DNA of 64,000 nt from Chitinophagaceae bacterium UBA4407. GTDB lineage: Bacteria > Bacteroidota > Bacteroidia > Chitinophagales > Chitinophagaceae. Positions 17,044 through 25,376 of this stretch are shown here, one piece after another. The notes beneath the pieces are model-generated. The model did not search any database. It saw only the letters and a program-made list of their open reading frames with translations, and was not told where the DNA came from. Location of the stretch: NCBI GenBank assembly GCA_002390845.1, contig DGQT01000092.1, positions 62,001-126,000 on the forward strand. Reading direction: 5' to 3'. A program made the position numbers and the translations under genes. Position 1 is the first letter of the stretch. Each line of letters opens with the position of its first letter.

Positions 17044-17667
17044 ATGAAAAGTAAATTGAGTTTAATGGCTTTTACGGTTGGTGGCTTTTTATTGATCAAT
17101 GCCTGCAAATCCCCTGAAGACAGAACATCAGACGATATGATGAATGACACTGCTGCAATGCATGATAATACATCAACTGCACCTGCAGATACAATGACAG
17201 CAATGACAGGTGCCCAGCCAGATACAGCCAGTGTTGCTCCCGTAGCAACAAGCGGAAATACAAGTATTAAAAAAGGCACCAAAGGAAAAGCATCTGTTTC
17301 ATTGAGCGGTGTTGATAACAGTAAAGAAAAAATGCAAATGGATAAAAACGGCGTTTATGTCAGGGCAGAGGTAATGCCATCGTTTCCCGGCGGTCAAGAT
17401 GCTCTTGAAAAATATGTGGAAGATAATCTACAATATCCACAGCAGGCCTTGGATAATGGAACAGAAGGAAGGGTGCTGATAGAATTTGATGTTGATGAAA
17501 AAGGAAAAGTATATCACTCTGTAATTGTATCAGATAAAATTGGAGACGGTCTTGAAGAAGAAGCGTTAAAAGTTGTAAAAGGAATGCCTGCCTGGACACC
17601 CGGGCAAATGAAAGGCAAAAATGTAAAAACAAAATTCACTTTGCCCATTTCTTACCAGATATATTAG
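17044..17667 (+). CDS. Lipoprotein with TonB C-terminal domain
   Basis: A 207-aa protein. I chose the ATG at 17044 because it gives a clean signal peptide with lipobox (LLINACKS, Cys21); upstream in-frame codons add only repeat-like residues. Residues ~22-90 are a low-complexity Thr/Ala/Met/Asp linker. The C-terminal domain (about 115-207) has FPGGQDALEKYVEDNLQYPQ, EGRVLIEFDVDEKGKVYHS and LPISYQI, the TonB_C/energy-transducer fold. Being lipid-anchored rather than TM-anchored and lacking a Pro-rich stretch, it is unlikely to be a canonical TonB and more likely a TonB-domain protein of unknown partner. Confidence 0.8.
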   Translation: MKSKLSLMAFTVGGFLLINACKSPEDRTSDDMMNDTAAMHDNTSTAPADTMTAMTGAQPDTASVAPVATSGNTSIKKGTKGKASVSLSGVDNSKEKMQMDKNGVYVRAEVMPSFPGGQDALEKYVEDNLQYPQQALDNGTEGRVLIEFDVDEKGKVYHSVIVSDKIGDGLEEEALKVVKGMPAWTPGQMKGKNVKTKFTLPISYQIY

Positions 17668-17693
17668 AAAGCATCTGTAACGACAGGTTGTAG

Positions 17694-17727
17694 AAAAACC
17701 GTTCTGTATATGCATAGCGGTTTTTTT
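17694..17727 (+). terminator. Intrinsic terminator after the TonB-C lipoprotein
   Basis: AAAAACCG and CGGTTTTT form a stem around a 16-base loop, ending in a T-run. It lies 27 bases after the stop codon. Confidence 0.75.
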
Positions 17728-17802
17728 ATTTGAATTCATACAATGAATTTCTCTCAGTTGTTGGCCATGCCAACATCCGCGGCTTCAGAAAAGTACACTA
17801 AA

Positions 17803-17873
17803 ATTCTGAACGTACAAGTGAGTGACACAAGGGGCGATGCTATGAAAAACTACAGCGGGTTAAAAAAAGAATT
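17803..17873 (-). repeat. Dispersed repeat, R arm
   Basis: TTCTGAACGTACAAG is followed by the variant core TGAGTGACACAAG, then GGCGATGCTATGAAAAAC and the outer end AGCGGGTTAAAAAA. The rest of the 17668-17980 gap holds the terminator, a run of CACATCCG/CATATCCG micro-repeats at about 17910-17950, and the promoter box of the next gene. Confidence 0.8.
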
Positions 17874-17953
17874 TGCATGTATAGAACGAATTTTTGTTTG
17901 CCTTTCATTTGCACATCCGCACATCTGCATATCCGCACATTCATTCATCCGCT

Positions 17954-17961
17954 TATCTTTG
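17954..17961 (+). promoter_or_regulatory. Putative -7 box for the carboxylase gene
   Basis: TATCTTTG, identical to the box before lspA, lies 19 bases before the ATG at 17981. It supports that ATG rather than the upstream in-frame extension, which would run into the micro-repeat tract. Confidence 0.5.
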
Positions 17962-17980
17962 CTTCCTAACAATTGTAAGC

Positions 17981-19630
17981 ATGAACATCGAATTCAACCG
18001 CAACGAAGACTGGATGAAACAACTGTACAGCGAGGTTAAACAACGTTTTGAAACCATTAAACTGGGCGGTGGTAAAAAGGCAAACGAAAAACAAAAAGAA
18101 CGCAATAAACTTACTGCACGGCAACGCGTGGAATACCTGCTGGATAAAGACAAACCTTTTACGGAGATTGGCGCCTTCGCTGGTTTTGATCTGTATGAAG
18201 AACAGGGCGGTTGCCCCGGTGCCGGAACAGTTAGCGGAATAGGTTATGTAAGCGGCAGGCAATGTGTTGTTGTTGCTAACGATCAAACCGTTAAAGCCGG
18301 TGCATGGTTCCCCATTGCATGCAAGAAAAATTTACGCATGCAGGAGATTGCGATGGAAAACCATTTGCCCGTGATCTATCTTGTTGACAGCGCCGGTGTT
18401 TTTCTGCCCATGCAGGATGAAATTTTTCCAGACAAAGAACATTTTGGGCGCATCTTCCGCAACAATGCACGCATGAGTGCAATGGGAATTACACAGATTG
18501 CCGCAGTAATGGGTGCCTGTGTTGCAGGCGGTGCATACCTGCCCATAATGAGCGATGAAACATTGATGGTGGAAGGTAATGGCAGCATATTTCTTGCAGG
18601 CTCTTACTTAGTAAAAGCAGCGATTGGTGAAGACATAGACAACGAAACTTTAGGCGGCGCGGTAACACATACCGAGATCAGCGGTATTGCTGATTATAAA
18701 TTTAAAACAGAAGAGGAATGTCTTGATGAAATAAAAAAGATCATGGGCAAACTTGGCGATAAACCTGTTGCAGGTTTCAACCATATTGCACCATTGCCGC
18801 CTGCAAAAAATGCGGATGAAATTTATGGTATTATGAATACGGGCAATGCAAAACCTTATGATGTACTCGACATAATTGAACGCATTGTTGATGCTGATGA
18901 TAAAGATGTCAAGCAATCTTCTTTTGATGCATTTAAAAAAGATTATGGTAAAACAATTGTATGTGGTTATGCACGCATTGATGGCTGGGCGGTGGGTATT
19001 GTGGCTAATCAAAGATTGATCGTTAAAAATAGAAAAGGTGAAATGCAGTTGGGCGGCGTTATTTATAATGACAGTGCCGATAAGGCTGCAAGATTTATTT
19101 TAAACTGCAATCAAAAGAAAATTCCACTGGTGTTTCTGCAGGATGTTACCGGCTTTATGGTGGGCAGCCGCAGCGAGCACAGCGGTATTATAAAAGATGG
19201 TGCAAAGCTGGTAAATGCCGTGGCAAATTCTGTTGTTCCAAAGATCACGATCATTATTGGCAACAGCTATGGCGCAGGCAATTATGCCATGTGCGGCAAG
19301 GCTTATGATCCGCGTTTTATTTATGCATGGCCCAGTGCAAAGATCGCTGTAATGGGTGGTGACCAGGCGGCTAAAACTTTATTACAAATTCAGGTAGCTT
19401 CAATGAAAGCAAAAGGAAAAGAAGTAAGTGCCGAAGAAGAAAAAACGTTGCTCGATAAAATAAAAGGCAGCTACGAAAAGCAAACCACGCCTTACTATGC
19501 GGCAGCAAGGTTGTGGGTAGATGATATTATTGACCCCGCTGCAACAAGGCAATTAATCAGTGAAGGAATTGCTGCTGCCAACCATAATGCACATATTGAA
19601 GATATGAAGACTGGTGTGTTCCAGGTGTGA
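17981..19630 (+). CDS. Acyl-CoA carboxylase beta subunit (methylcrotonyl-CoA type)
   Basis: A 549-aa carboxyltransferase subunit that moves CO2 from biotin to an acyl-CoA. It has the ClpP/crotonase-like N- and C-domains: AGAWFPIACKKNLRMQEIA, YLVDSAGVFLPMQDEIFPD, VMGACVAGGAYLPIMSDE, then FLQDVTGFMVGSRSEHSGII and GNSYGAGNYAMCGKAYDPRF. The QDEIFPD and FGRIFRNNARMS segments match 3-methylcrotonyl-CoA carboxylase beta (leucine breakdown) better than propionyl-CoA carboxylase. The biotin subunit is not nearby. The ATG 17981 start is preferred for its promoter box and the conserved N-terminus. Confidence 0.9.
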   Translation: MNIEFNRNEDWMKQLYSEVKQRFETIKLGGGKKANEKQKERNKLTARQRVEYLLDKDKPFTEIGAFAGFDLYEEQGGCPGAGTVSGIGYVSGRQCVVVANDQTVKAGAWFPIACKKNLRMQEIAMENHLPVIYLVDSAGVFLPMQDEIFPDKEHFGRIFRNNARMSAMGITQIAAVMGACVAGGAYLPIMSDETLMVEGNGSIFLAGSYLVKAAIGEDIDNETLGGAVTHTEISGIADYKFKTEEECLDEIKKIMGKLGDKPVAGFNHIAPLPPAKNADEIYGIMNTGNAKPYDVLDIIERIVDADDKDVKQSSFDAFKKDYGKTIVCGYARIDGWAVGIVANQRLIVKNRKGEMQLGGVIYNDSADKAARFILNCNQKKIPLVFLQDVTGFMVGSRSEHSGIIKDGAKLVNAVANSVVPKITIIIGNSYGAGNYAMCGKAYDPRFIYAWPSAKIAVMGGDQAAKTLLQIQVASMKAKGKEVSAEEEKTLLDKIKGSYEKQTTPYYAAARLWVDDIIDPAATRQLISEGIAAANHNAHIEDMKTGVFQV

Positions 19631-19654
19631 GGTTTTATTTTAAAGCCATATTTT

Positions 19655-19710
19655 TTGTTACCGTCATTAGTATTTTATGGCATCGCCTGTTGTGTCACTC
19701 ACTTGTACAA
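19655..19710 (+). repeat. Dispersed repeat, L arm
   Basis: The left side reads TTAGTATTTTATGGCATCGC, then the variant core TTGTGTCACTCACTTGTACA. It starts about 25 bases after the carboxylase stop. The partner R arm lies at 20486-20548, beyond the PPOX-type gene. The remainder of 19711-19933 shows nothing further that I can name. Confidence 0.75.
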
Positions 19711-19933
19711 AAGGAGTCTTATCCAACTTTTATTACGGAGAATTTTACAACTACCTGTAGACTTTTTTGTACAGTGTTTATGATCTTTCACAGTAAACTG
19801 TATAGATACAGCAGTTTTTTCTAATGGTTTGTTGAGCATTTCCTCGCGGCTCATTGCCTGACCAGTCAACAACAATTATCGGGCATATTACTTGTTTTAA
19901 TGTGGTTATTATTAAACATGTAAAACAAATATT

Positions 19934-20440
19934 ATGGGCGACGTAAAAAATCTAACGAACACAGAAGCTGTTGAAAAGATAAAGGAGCTTGCAAACACTG
20001 CAGACATCTGTATGTTTACTACAGCATTAACAACTTTACCCCTGACATCGCGGCCAATGAGTACACAAACAGTGGATGATGAAGGCAATCTTTGGTTCCT
20101 GAGTAAAAAAAGCAGTGAAAAAAATGCTGAAATAAAAAAAGACAATCGTGTACAATTATTTTATGCGAGTAAAGGCAGTGCTGAATACCTGAGTGTTTAT
20201 GGCGAAGCAACCATATTAACAGATAAAAATAAAGCTAAAGAACTCTGGACGCCTATTGCAAAAGCATGGTTTAGTGAAGGCGTTGATGATCCTGAATTAA
20301 GCATTATAAAAGTAACACCTTTAGATTCGTATTACTGGGACACCAAAAACAGTAAAATGGTTTCACTTATAAAAATTGCAGCCGCTGCAATTAGTGGTAA
20401 AAAAATAGATGACGGAGTGGAAGGAAAGATCAAGGTATAG
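19934..20440 (+). CDS. Pyridoxamine 5'-phosphate oxidase-like general stress protein
   Basis: A 168-aa flavin-binding split-barrel protein of the general stress protein 26 group. It shows ADICMFTTALTTLPLTSRPM, DDEGNLWFLSKKSSEKNAEI and VQLFYASKGSAEYLSVYGEA, the usual order for PPOX/GSP26 proteins, and ends with a short basic tail. It probably binds FMN or a related cofactor; its reaction is not known. It sits alone between an L arm and an R arm of the dispersed repeat. Confidence 0.85.
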   Translation: MGDVKNLTNTEAVEKIKELANTADICMFTTALTTLPLTSRPMSTQTVDDEGNLWFLSKKSSEKNAEIKKDNRVQLFYASKGSAEYLSVYGEATILTDKNKAKELWTPIAKAWFSEGVDDPELSIIKVTPLDSYYWDTKNSKMVSLIKIAAAAISGKKIDDGVEGKIKV

Positions 20441-20485
20441 TCTAAAAAATCAGCATTTATATTATGTATTTTTAGCTGGTCATTA

Positions 20486-20548
20486 TTCTACAGTACAAGT
20501 GTGCGACGCAAGAAAAGATAAATAGGATTGTATAGCCTGGCTAAAAAT
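20486..20548 (-). repeat. Dispersed repeat, R arm
   Basis: CAGTACAAGTGTGCGACGCAAG followed by AAAAGATAAATAGGATTG and the outer end AGCCTGGCTAAAAA. It starts 46 bases after the PPOX-type gene's stop. Confidence 0.8.
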
Positions 20549-20656
20549 ATATTAAGTTTAAAGTCTGTCTGTATAAAACCGCAGACGGATTTTATATTTA
20601 TGTATGGTAAATTTTTTTAGCAGTGCAAGTACTAATTTCGTAGGCATATTTTTAAA

Positions 20657-21550
20657 ATGAACAGAATCAAAACAATCATTTCAGTTGCTGTTGCACTCTT
20701 ATACCTCTCAACAAATGCAGAAGCACAAATAGTATCTCCTTACAAACCTGATTTCAATCCACCATTACAGGTAAACAAAATGACGCTGGTATGGAACGAT
20801 GAATTTAATTACACAGGTAAACCCAATGCCGCTAACTGGACCTATGAAAATGGATTTGTACGTAACAAAGAATTGCAGTGGTACCAGCCCGGTAATGCCA
20901 ATTGTAAAAATGGTGTATTGCTGATTGAAGGAAGAAAACAGCAAATTTTAAACCCAAACTTTACCAACACCAGTGATCAAGATTGGACCCGCAACAGGCC
21001 TTATGCTCAGTACAGTTCTGCTTCAATAAAAACACAAGGATTACATGAATTTACATTTGGCAGGTTTTTAATCCGTGCAAGGATAGATACAGCATCCGGC
21101 TCCTGGCCCGCCATCTGGAGCTTAGGTGCAGGTAAAATTCCATGGCCCTCCTGTGGCGAAATTGATATCATGGAATTTTACAGGATCAACCATGTTCCAA
21201 CCATTCTTGCAAATGTTGCAACAGGAACTGCAGAAGCATATAAAGCAAAATGGTTCAGCGAAAAAATTCCTTTACAAAACTTTATTGCCAATGATAAAGA
21301 TTGGGTAAAAAAATTTCATATATGGAGAATGGATTGGGATAAAGATGGCATCCAGCTTTTTATTGACGATGTATTGGTGAATAAAGTTGTTGCAACCGAA
21401 ACACTCAATAGTGATGGTAGCAATCCGTTTCTGCAACCGCAATATCTTTTATTAAATCTTGCTTTAGGCGAAAATGGTGGCGATCCTGCAAACAGTAAAT
21501 TCCCGATAAAATGTGAAGTGGATTATGTAAGGGTATATCAGAAGAAATAA
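20657..21550 (+). CDS. Secreted glycoside hydrolase family 16
   Basis: A 297-aa endo-acting beta-glucanase or galactanase of GH16, exported by a signal peptide (about 1-24, ending NAEAQ). The active site is CGEIDIMEF with nucleophile Glu168 and acid/base Glu173. WNDEFNYTGKPNAANWTYENG near residues 46-66 and SWPAIWSLG before the active site are standard GH16 blocks. The closest type by eye is laminarinase (beta-1,3-glucanase). It ends soon after the fold, without a carbohydrate-binding module. A TAATTTCG box 17 bases before the ATG weakly resembles a -7 element. Confidence 0.9.
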   Translation: MNRIKTIISVAVALLYLSTNAEAQIVSPYKPDFNPPLQVNKMTLVWNDEFNYTGKPNAANWTYENGFVRNKELQWYQPGNANCKNGVLLIEGRKQQILNPNFTNTSDQDWTRNRPYAQYSSASIKTQGLHEFTFGRFLIRARIDTASGSWPAIWSLGAGKIPWPSCGEIDIMEFYRINHVPTILANVATGTAEAYKAKWFSEKIPLQNFIANDKDWVKKFHIWRMDWDKDGIQLFIDDVLVNKVVATETLNSDGSNPFLQPQYLLLNLALGENGGDPANSKFPIKCEVDYVRVYQKK

Positions 21551-21572
21551 ACACTTACTTATTCATTGAAAC

Positions 21573-22100
21573 TTACTTCACTCCCTTATCTGCATCCCAC
21601 CAGCCTTTCATTTTTCTGATGTAAAGGATCTGCCCGGTGTGGTACGCATTGTGTGTGCCAATATGTGCAATGGTGGAATACCAGCCTTCAAGTTTTTTAT
21701 CGTCGGCAGCTTCAACAACTTTTTCCCATTCGGTAAGAACATCGTTTAGTTTTTTTACTGTTGCAGGCCAGCTCTTTTCATCAACCGGCGAAAATGTTTC
21801 TTTATTATCTCCGTTAAAAGATGGCGTTTTTGAATCTTTGAATTTTGCAAGTGATTGCTGGTTCCAGAAGATAAGGTGCGTTGCCAGTTGAGCGATGGAA
21901 TGGTTACCGCTGCTGTCTTTCCAGTTGGCCTGTTCTGCTGTTAACCCTTCTACAGCAAGGCTTGCAGGAACAAACCAATCTTTCTGATCGTGTGTGGTTT
22001 TAAGCTGTTCGAGCAGAATAAATTTCAAAGTGGGTGCCATTTCAGTTTGTGCAAGAGCAGGTATAGTACAAATTATTAGAAAAATAAAAAGCCATTTCAT
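21573..22100 (-). CDS. Exported DinB-family protein
   Basis: A 175-aa protein from the ATG at 22100, with signal peptide MKWLFIFLIICTIPALAQ. The in-frame extension further upstream is non-coding in character and crosses a palindrome. The mature part is a DinB four-helix bundle: a helix with HSIAQLATHLIFWNQQSL and the C-terminal IAHIGTHNAYHTGQILYIR, supplying the three-histidine metal site. DinB proteins are often metal-dependent thiol transferases; export of one is less usual but common in Bacteroidota. Confidence 0.83.
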   Translation of the reverse strand: MKWLFIFLIICTIPALAQTEMAPTLKFILLEQLKTTHDQKDWFVPASLAVEGLTAEQANWKDSSGNHSIAQLATHLIFWNQQSLAKFKDSKTPSFNGDNKETFSPVDEKSWPATVKKLNDVLTEWEKVVEAADDKKLEGWYSTIAHIGTHNAYHTGQILYIRKMKGWWDADKGVK

Positions 22101-22408
22101 AATATGTTTTTTTATAAATGAACAATAGATGGTGATTTGTAAAAGTATTAAGAAATGGCTGGTATCATTAGAAATGATACACCAGTGGTTGCTGTATTTT
22201 AAGTTGCATAGAATTCGGAACGCACAAGACATGCCGTCGCTTTTATTTTCGCTTTGCTCAATAAAGCTATGGCAGCCGAAGAACGCCGCCACATAAAGCT
22301 ATGGCGTAAAAGAGTGCGATCCCGAAATAAATTCGCATAGGTGTCAAGCTAATCTTATTTATGCATCTTTCAAATTCTATGTCTGTATGCTCATTGCCGC
22401 ATGGCGTT

Positions 22409-22517
22409 GTCCTTGCAACGGCGCTGCATCCGCTTCTTTGCTGTGATATGGCTTGTGCCATCGCAGCAATTCCGGCTTTGCCGGAACCGAACCGGCTAAG
22501 GCGCCTTGTGCAAGGAC
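22409..22517. other. Highly foldable branched inverted-repeat segment
   Basis: The outer stem GTCCTTGCA / TGCAAGGAC is perfect over 9 bp. A second stem GGCGC / GCGCC follows after a small internal loop. Inside are a hairpin GCTGTGATATGGC-TTGT-GCCATCGCAGC (22440-22467) and a perfect hairpin TTCCGGC-TTT-GCCGGAA (22470-22486). It could be a structured RNA or a foldback element remnant; nothing in the window decides. Confidence 0.5.
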
Positions 22518-22611
22518 GGGTATTATAACGCACGATGGAAATGGCAGTGTAAAGTCTTTGAAATCCTTTACAGTAAAATGTTTCAGTTTATAATACTGAA
22601 TTTTAACTTGA

Positions 22612-22732
22612 CGCCCATGCGAAATAAATTCGGGATGGGCTGCCACACTTCGCTTAAATGTTGCCATGAAAGAAGAACCCTGAACCGAGCGTGGCAAGTA
22701 AGGCTTCATTCATATGCTTCAGCCGGGCTCCT
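22612..22732 (-). repeat. Dispersed repeat, right arm with nested insert (R-F)
   Basis: GCGAAATAAATTCGGGATGG, GCTGCCACACTTCGCTTAAA, TGTTGCCATGAAAGAAGAAC and CCGAGCGTGGCAAG in order, then the R tail ending AGCCGGGCTC. It has lost the normal AAGTGTGCGA start. Confidence 0.75.
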
Positions 22733-23051
22733 CATTGTCTTTTAAAAAAATCCTGCAGAGCCTTGCGGCCCCACAGGATTCGAGATTTCAGGATTCCGGG
22801 TTCTATTCTTTTACAATTTTTACGATGGTGTTTTGCTGCCACGGGTAAATACAAGAGATTGCTTTCGTTGATGAATATGCTGACCTAGTATATATTGGCA
22901 GCCAGAGCGGAAAGGAAAGGTGAACTACGCCCTTTTTGTAAAAAACTTATAGTAAGCATTTGCATTTTGAGGCAAATGCTTTATGTTATTCGTTCATTAT
23001 AACAATGCAAATTTTAAAAGTGAATTTTAGTTTTATTAAGTGAGCCAGTAA

Positions 23052-23831
23052 TTATCTACCAGGCGCAAGTAGGTTTGCCCCGCTTTGGATGTTATTGATA
23101 AATTGCTGAACTATTTGTCTCTGGCTTATCATATAATTTGGATCCATTTTTTTAACTGCAACAATTTTTGGATATACACTTGTGCCTGAGTCGTATATTT
23201 TAGCTCTTATTGTAGCCATCGTTTTTATAGCTTCTTGAATACTTGTTGTTGTTAATTCATTAAGTACCGGTGTTAATGCGGTAATTTCTTTTGATTCAAG
23301 ACCAATTACATTAATCTTAATTTGACCTTTTGTTTTCTTACTATTGATAGTTAATCCTCCGCTAAAAATCTGGCTGAGATTGAGATTTTTTTCTTTAGTA
23401 GTTATTGATCCGCTGATTCTGATGCCAACGCCAATTAAGAGCTCACCAATCTTTGCTGTATCATTATAAACTTCCACAACTCTGCATTGTAACCAATCTG
23501 CATTAATATTATAAGTGTTGTTTTTACTTGAAAATGAATTGATAAGATAATTTATTTGGCCACTATTATCTGTCAAAGAAATCGTTGTGTACGAATTTAT
23601 GTCGTTTATAAAATGCCGCAATGCATCAAATTGTTTTGCTTGCCATAAATCCAGAATTGCTCCGTTTACTGTACCACTTGCATCATAAGTTGCGATATCC
23701 CCACCAAATTCAACCGGGGAAATAGGTATAAACTCTGTGTATTTACTTTCAGGTAAACTTTCTGCAGATTTTTGAGCAAATGATGCAAAAGAAAAGAATG
23801 TTAGAATACTAATTAAAATACTCTTTTTCAT
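23052..23831 (-). CDS. Exported hypothetical protein
   Basis: A 259-aa protein from the ATG at 23831, opening MKKSILISILTFFSFASFAQ, a clear signal peptide. The mature chain is beta-rich with many Ile/Thr/Asn and no Cys motif or repeats I recognise. It includes FIPISPVEFGGDIATYDASG early and a helical end YMISQRQIVQQFINNIQSG. It is AT-rich like the divergent operon at 24046. A 16-bp palindrome (23917-23932) lies between the two starts, so they may share a regulator. Function unknown. Confidence 0.7.
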   Translation of the reverse strand: MKKSILISILTFFSFASFAQKSAESLPESKYTEFIPISPVEFGGDIATYDASGTVNGAILDLWQAKQFDALRHFINDINSYTTISLTDNSGQINYLINSFSSKNNTYNINADWLQCRVVEVYNDTAKIGELLIGVGIRISGSITTKEKNLNLSQIFSGGLTINSKKTKGQIKINVIGLESKEITALTPVLNELTTTSIQEAIKTMATIRAKIYDSGTSVYPKIVAVKKMDPNYMISQRQIVQQFINNIQSGANLLAPGR

Positions 23832-23916
23832 AATTGATAATTTTAAAGCTGAATTATTTTTTTCAAATGTCAAATTGATTTTTTATTACTATATCAGTAA
23901 TTACACTCTTTTTAAT

Positions 23917-23932
23917 ACCGTGAAAACACGGT
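23917..23932. promoter_or_regulatory. Palindrome between divergent genes
   Basis: ACCGTG-AAAA-CACGGT, perfect 6-bp arms. It is 86 bases from the start of the 23052-23831 gene and 113 bases from the 24046 ATG. The form suits a dimeric regulator or a small hairpin; no T-run follows, so a terminator is unlikely. Confidence 0.45.
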
Positions 23933-24045
23933 GTAGAAAGGGTGATTTAACGGTATGTAATATTATTTTTTGAGTGGAACTTGCGGGAGAATTTATAAAG
24001 AAGTAAATTCAAAAATCATTTTTTAAAACTTTAAAAAAATCAAGT

Positions 24046-24723
24046 ATGCCAAACTTTATGAGGGTTACAGGAAAAAGTGTACCTAACGACCCAGATATTT
24101 TAGATATTAATTTAGCTGATGATTTTAATGATGTAACAGGTTTTGGGCAGCCCATCACTGCAGGTTTCGCTAAAAGGTTAGTAAGGCAATATGTCGAAGA
24201 GTATATTAGTGCATATGAAGTCATTAAATTAATTGACGCAAATGCGACCGGCACTTACAATGCCATTAAAGCAATGCCTGAATATGACGCTTTAAAAAGA
24301 CTTATGGATCCTTCTAACCATATTATTTCGGGTGTTTTTGGAAAGGAAACCTTATTACAATTGCTTGCACAAAAAACAGCAGAAGGTGTTAGATACATTT
24401 TTGGTCAATATAGAATACCTGCACAGGGCATGGAGCCCGCAAAATATAAAACTACTCTTGTTCTTGTAGGAGTAAAAGAAACAAAGGCTGGAACAGTTGG
24501 GGGAAGCCCAGCAGAATCAGAAGGTTTGCACCCCGATATGAAAGCCGTTGTTGAAGCAACTAGTGTTCATAAACCTGACGATAAAATGCTTGTAGAAGTT
24601 CATGGCAGTAGCAAAACTGTAGCTGAAATTGCAGAAATGATTGGAATGCCGAAGGATGGAATGCATGAAAGTACTAAAGAAGAAAAAATGGCGTTTTTAC
24701 ATAAATTATTTAGTAATTATTAA
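24046..24723 (+). CDS. Unknown cytosolic protein heading a sensor operon
   Basis: A 225-aa protein without signal peptide or TM segments. Residues ~45-75 are helical (LVRQYVEEYISAYEVIKLID). Around 95-125 lies SGVFGKETLLQLLAQKTAEG and then VRYIFGQYRIPA, a pattern (FGKE, then a Gly-[IV]-R-[FY] strand, then TLVLVGV) that recurs in Bacteroidota proteins of unknown function. The C-terminus is charged and helical. Its stop overlaps the next ATG by one base (TAATG), so it is coupled to the membrane protein and through it to the histidine kinase. It may be a signalling partner or output of that kinase; this is inference. Confidence 0.75.
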   Translation: MPNFMRVTGKSVPNDPDILDINLADDFNDVTGFGQPITAGFAKRLVRQYVEEYISAYEVIKLIDANATGTYNAIKAMPEYDALKRLMDPSNHIISGVFGKETLLQLLAQKTAEGVRYIFGQYRIPAQGMEPAKYKTTLVLVGVKETKAGTVGGSPAESEGLHPDMKAVVEATSVHKPDDKMLVEVHGSSKTVAEIAEMIGMPKDGMHESTKEEKMAFLHKLFSNY

Positions 24724-25376
24724 TGCCTACGATATCGGATATACTTTATTACGCCATATTGTTTACGGCATTGACAATGAGCTTCAAGGCCAGGCCTTCC
24801 AACATCCCTGGCCTTGTTATTTTTAGGCTACTTATATGTGTTGCTTTTGCAAATGAGATGATTTCACAAATACTTAGAATTTTAAAAATGGATGATAACC
24901 CACCACATTATTTTTATATTCCTTTTGAATATTTGTTACTTACTTTATTTTATCGAAAAAATACTAAAAGTTTAGTGTTAAAAAAAATTATGTTATGGTC
25001 AATATATGGGTACATTTTTTTTGCCATAGTCTTTAATATTATTGATAATAAATTTGAGCATTATCCCTCTGGTATTTACAATGTAAGTTGTGTCTTTAAT
25101 ATTATTTGGATAGGCTTGCTTTTATATGATCTTGAGAATCTTGAGAATCTTGAAATAATATCAGTGCCTATGTTTTGGATACTTGCTTCATTACTATTAT
25201 TTTATTCTGGTATTTTCTTTTTTAATGCTTCTTATAATTATTTCATTAAAACAGATACGGCCTTAGCTATAAATTTGAGAACTTATGTTAACACAATGCT
25301 GAATAATATTTTGTATCTAACATTGGCTTATGCTTTTTCATGTTCATGGAGAAACAAGAAGTTTTCATATCAGTAA
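24723..25376 (+). CDS. Six-TM membrane protein coupled to the histidine kinase
   Basis: A 217-aa integral membrane protein with about six hydrophobic segments (near 5-22, 30-50, 65-80, 90-112, 120-138, 150-172 and a last one at about 190-207). It resembles the small multi-TM proteins that precede HisKA_3 kinases in Bacteroidota and that may act as the sensing module; no ligand motif is visible. It contains three tandem in-frame LEN-type units (GATCTTGAGAATCTTGAGAA region, 25132-25157). It overlaps the kinase gene by 37 bases. Confidence 0.7.
   Translation: MPTISDILYYAILFTALTMSFKARPSNIPGLVIFRLLICVAFANEMISQILRILKMDDNPPHYFYIPFEYLLLTLFYRKNTKSLVLKKIMLWSIYGYIFFAIVFNIIDNKFEHYPSGIYNVSCVFNIIWIGLLLYDLENLENLEIISVPMFWILASLLLFYSGIFFFNASYNYFIKTDTALAINLRTYVNTMLNNILYLTLAYAFSCSWRNKKFSYQ

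Larger units (their letters stand above)
22101..23051. other. Long non-coding gap with repeats and a foldback
   Basis: No convincing gene in 950 bases. It holds a palindrome GTATCATT-AGA-AATGATAC (22162-22180, 62 bases before the DinB start), two direct copies of ATAAAGCTATGGC (22261-22273 and 22293-22305), a fragment of the nested repeat insert at about 22312-22335, a strongly foldable segment at 22409-22517, and an R-F arm at 22612-22732. From 22740 to 23050 I see only a weak ATCCTG/CAGGAT foldback near 22748-22780. Confidence 0.6.

Noticed and set aside
17894..17980. Upstream extension of the carboxylase gene
   Set aside because: The extra residues come from ACATCCGC micro-repeats, and a -7 box lies inside the extension.
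22267..22709. Overlapping open frames on the - strand in the 22-23 kb gap
   Set aside because: They cross the foldback and repeat pieces and have no protein-like pattern.
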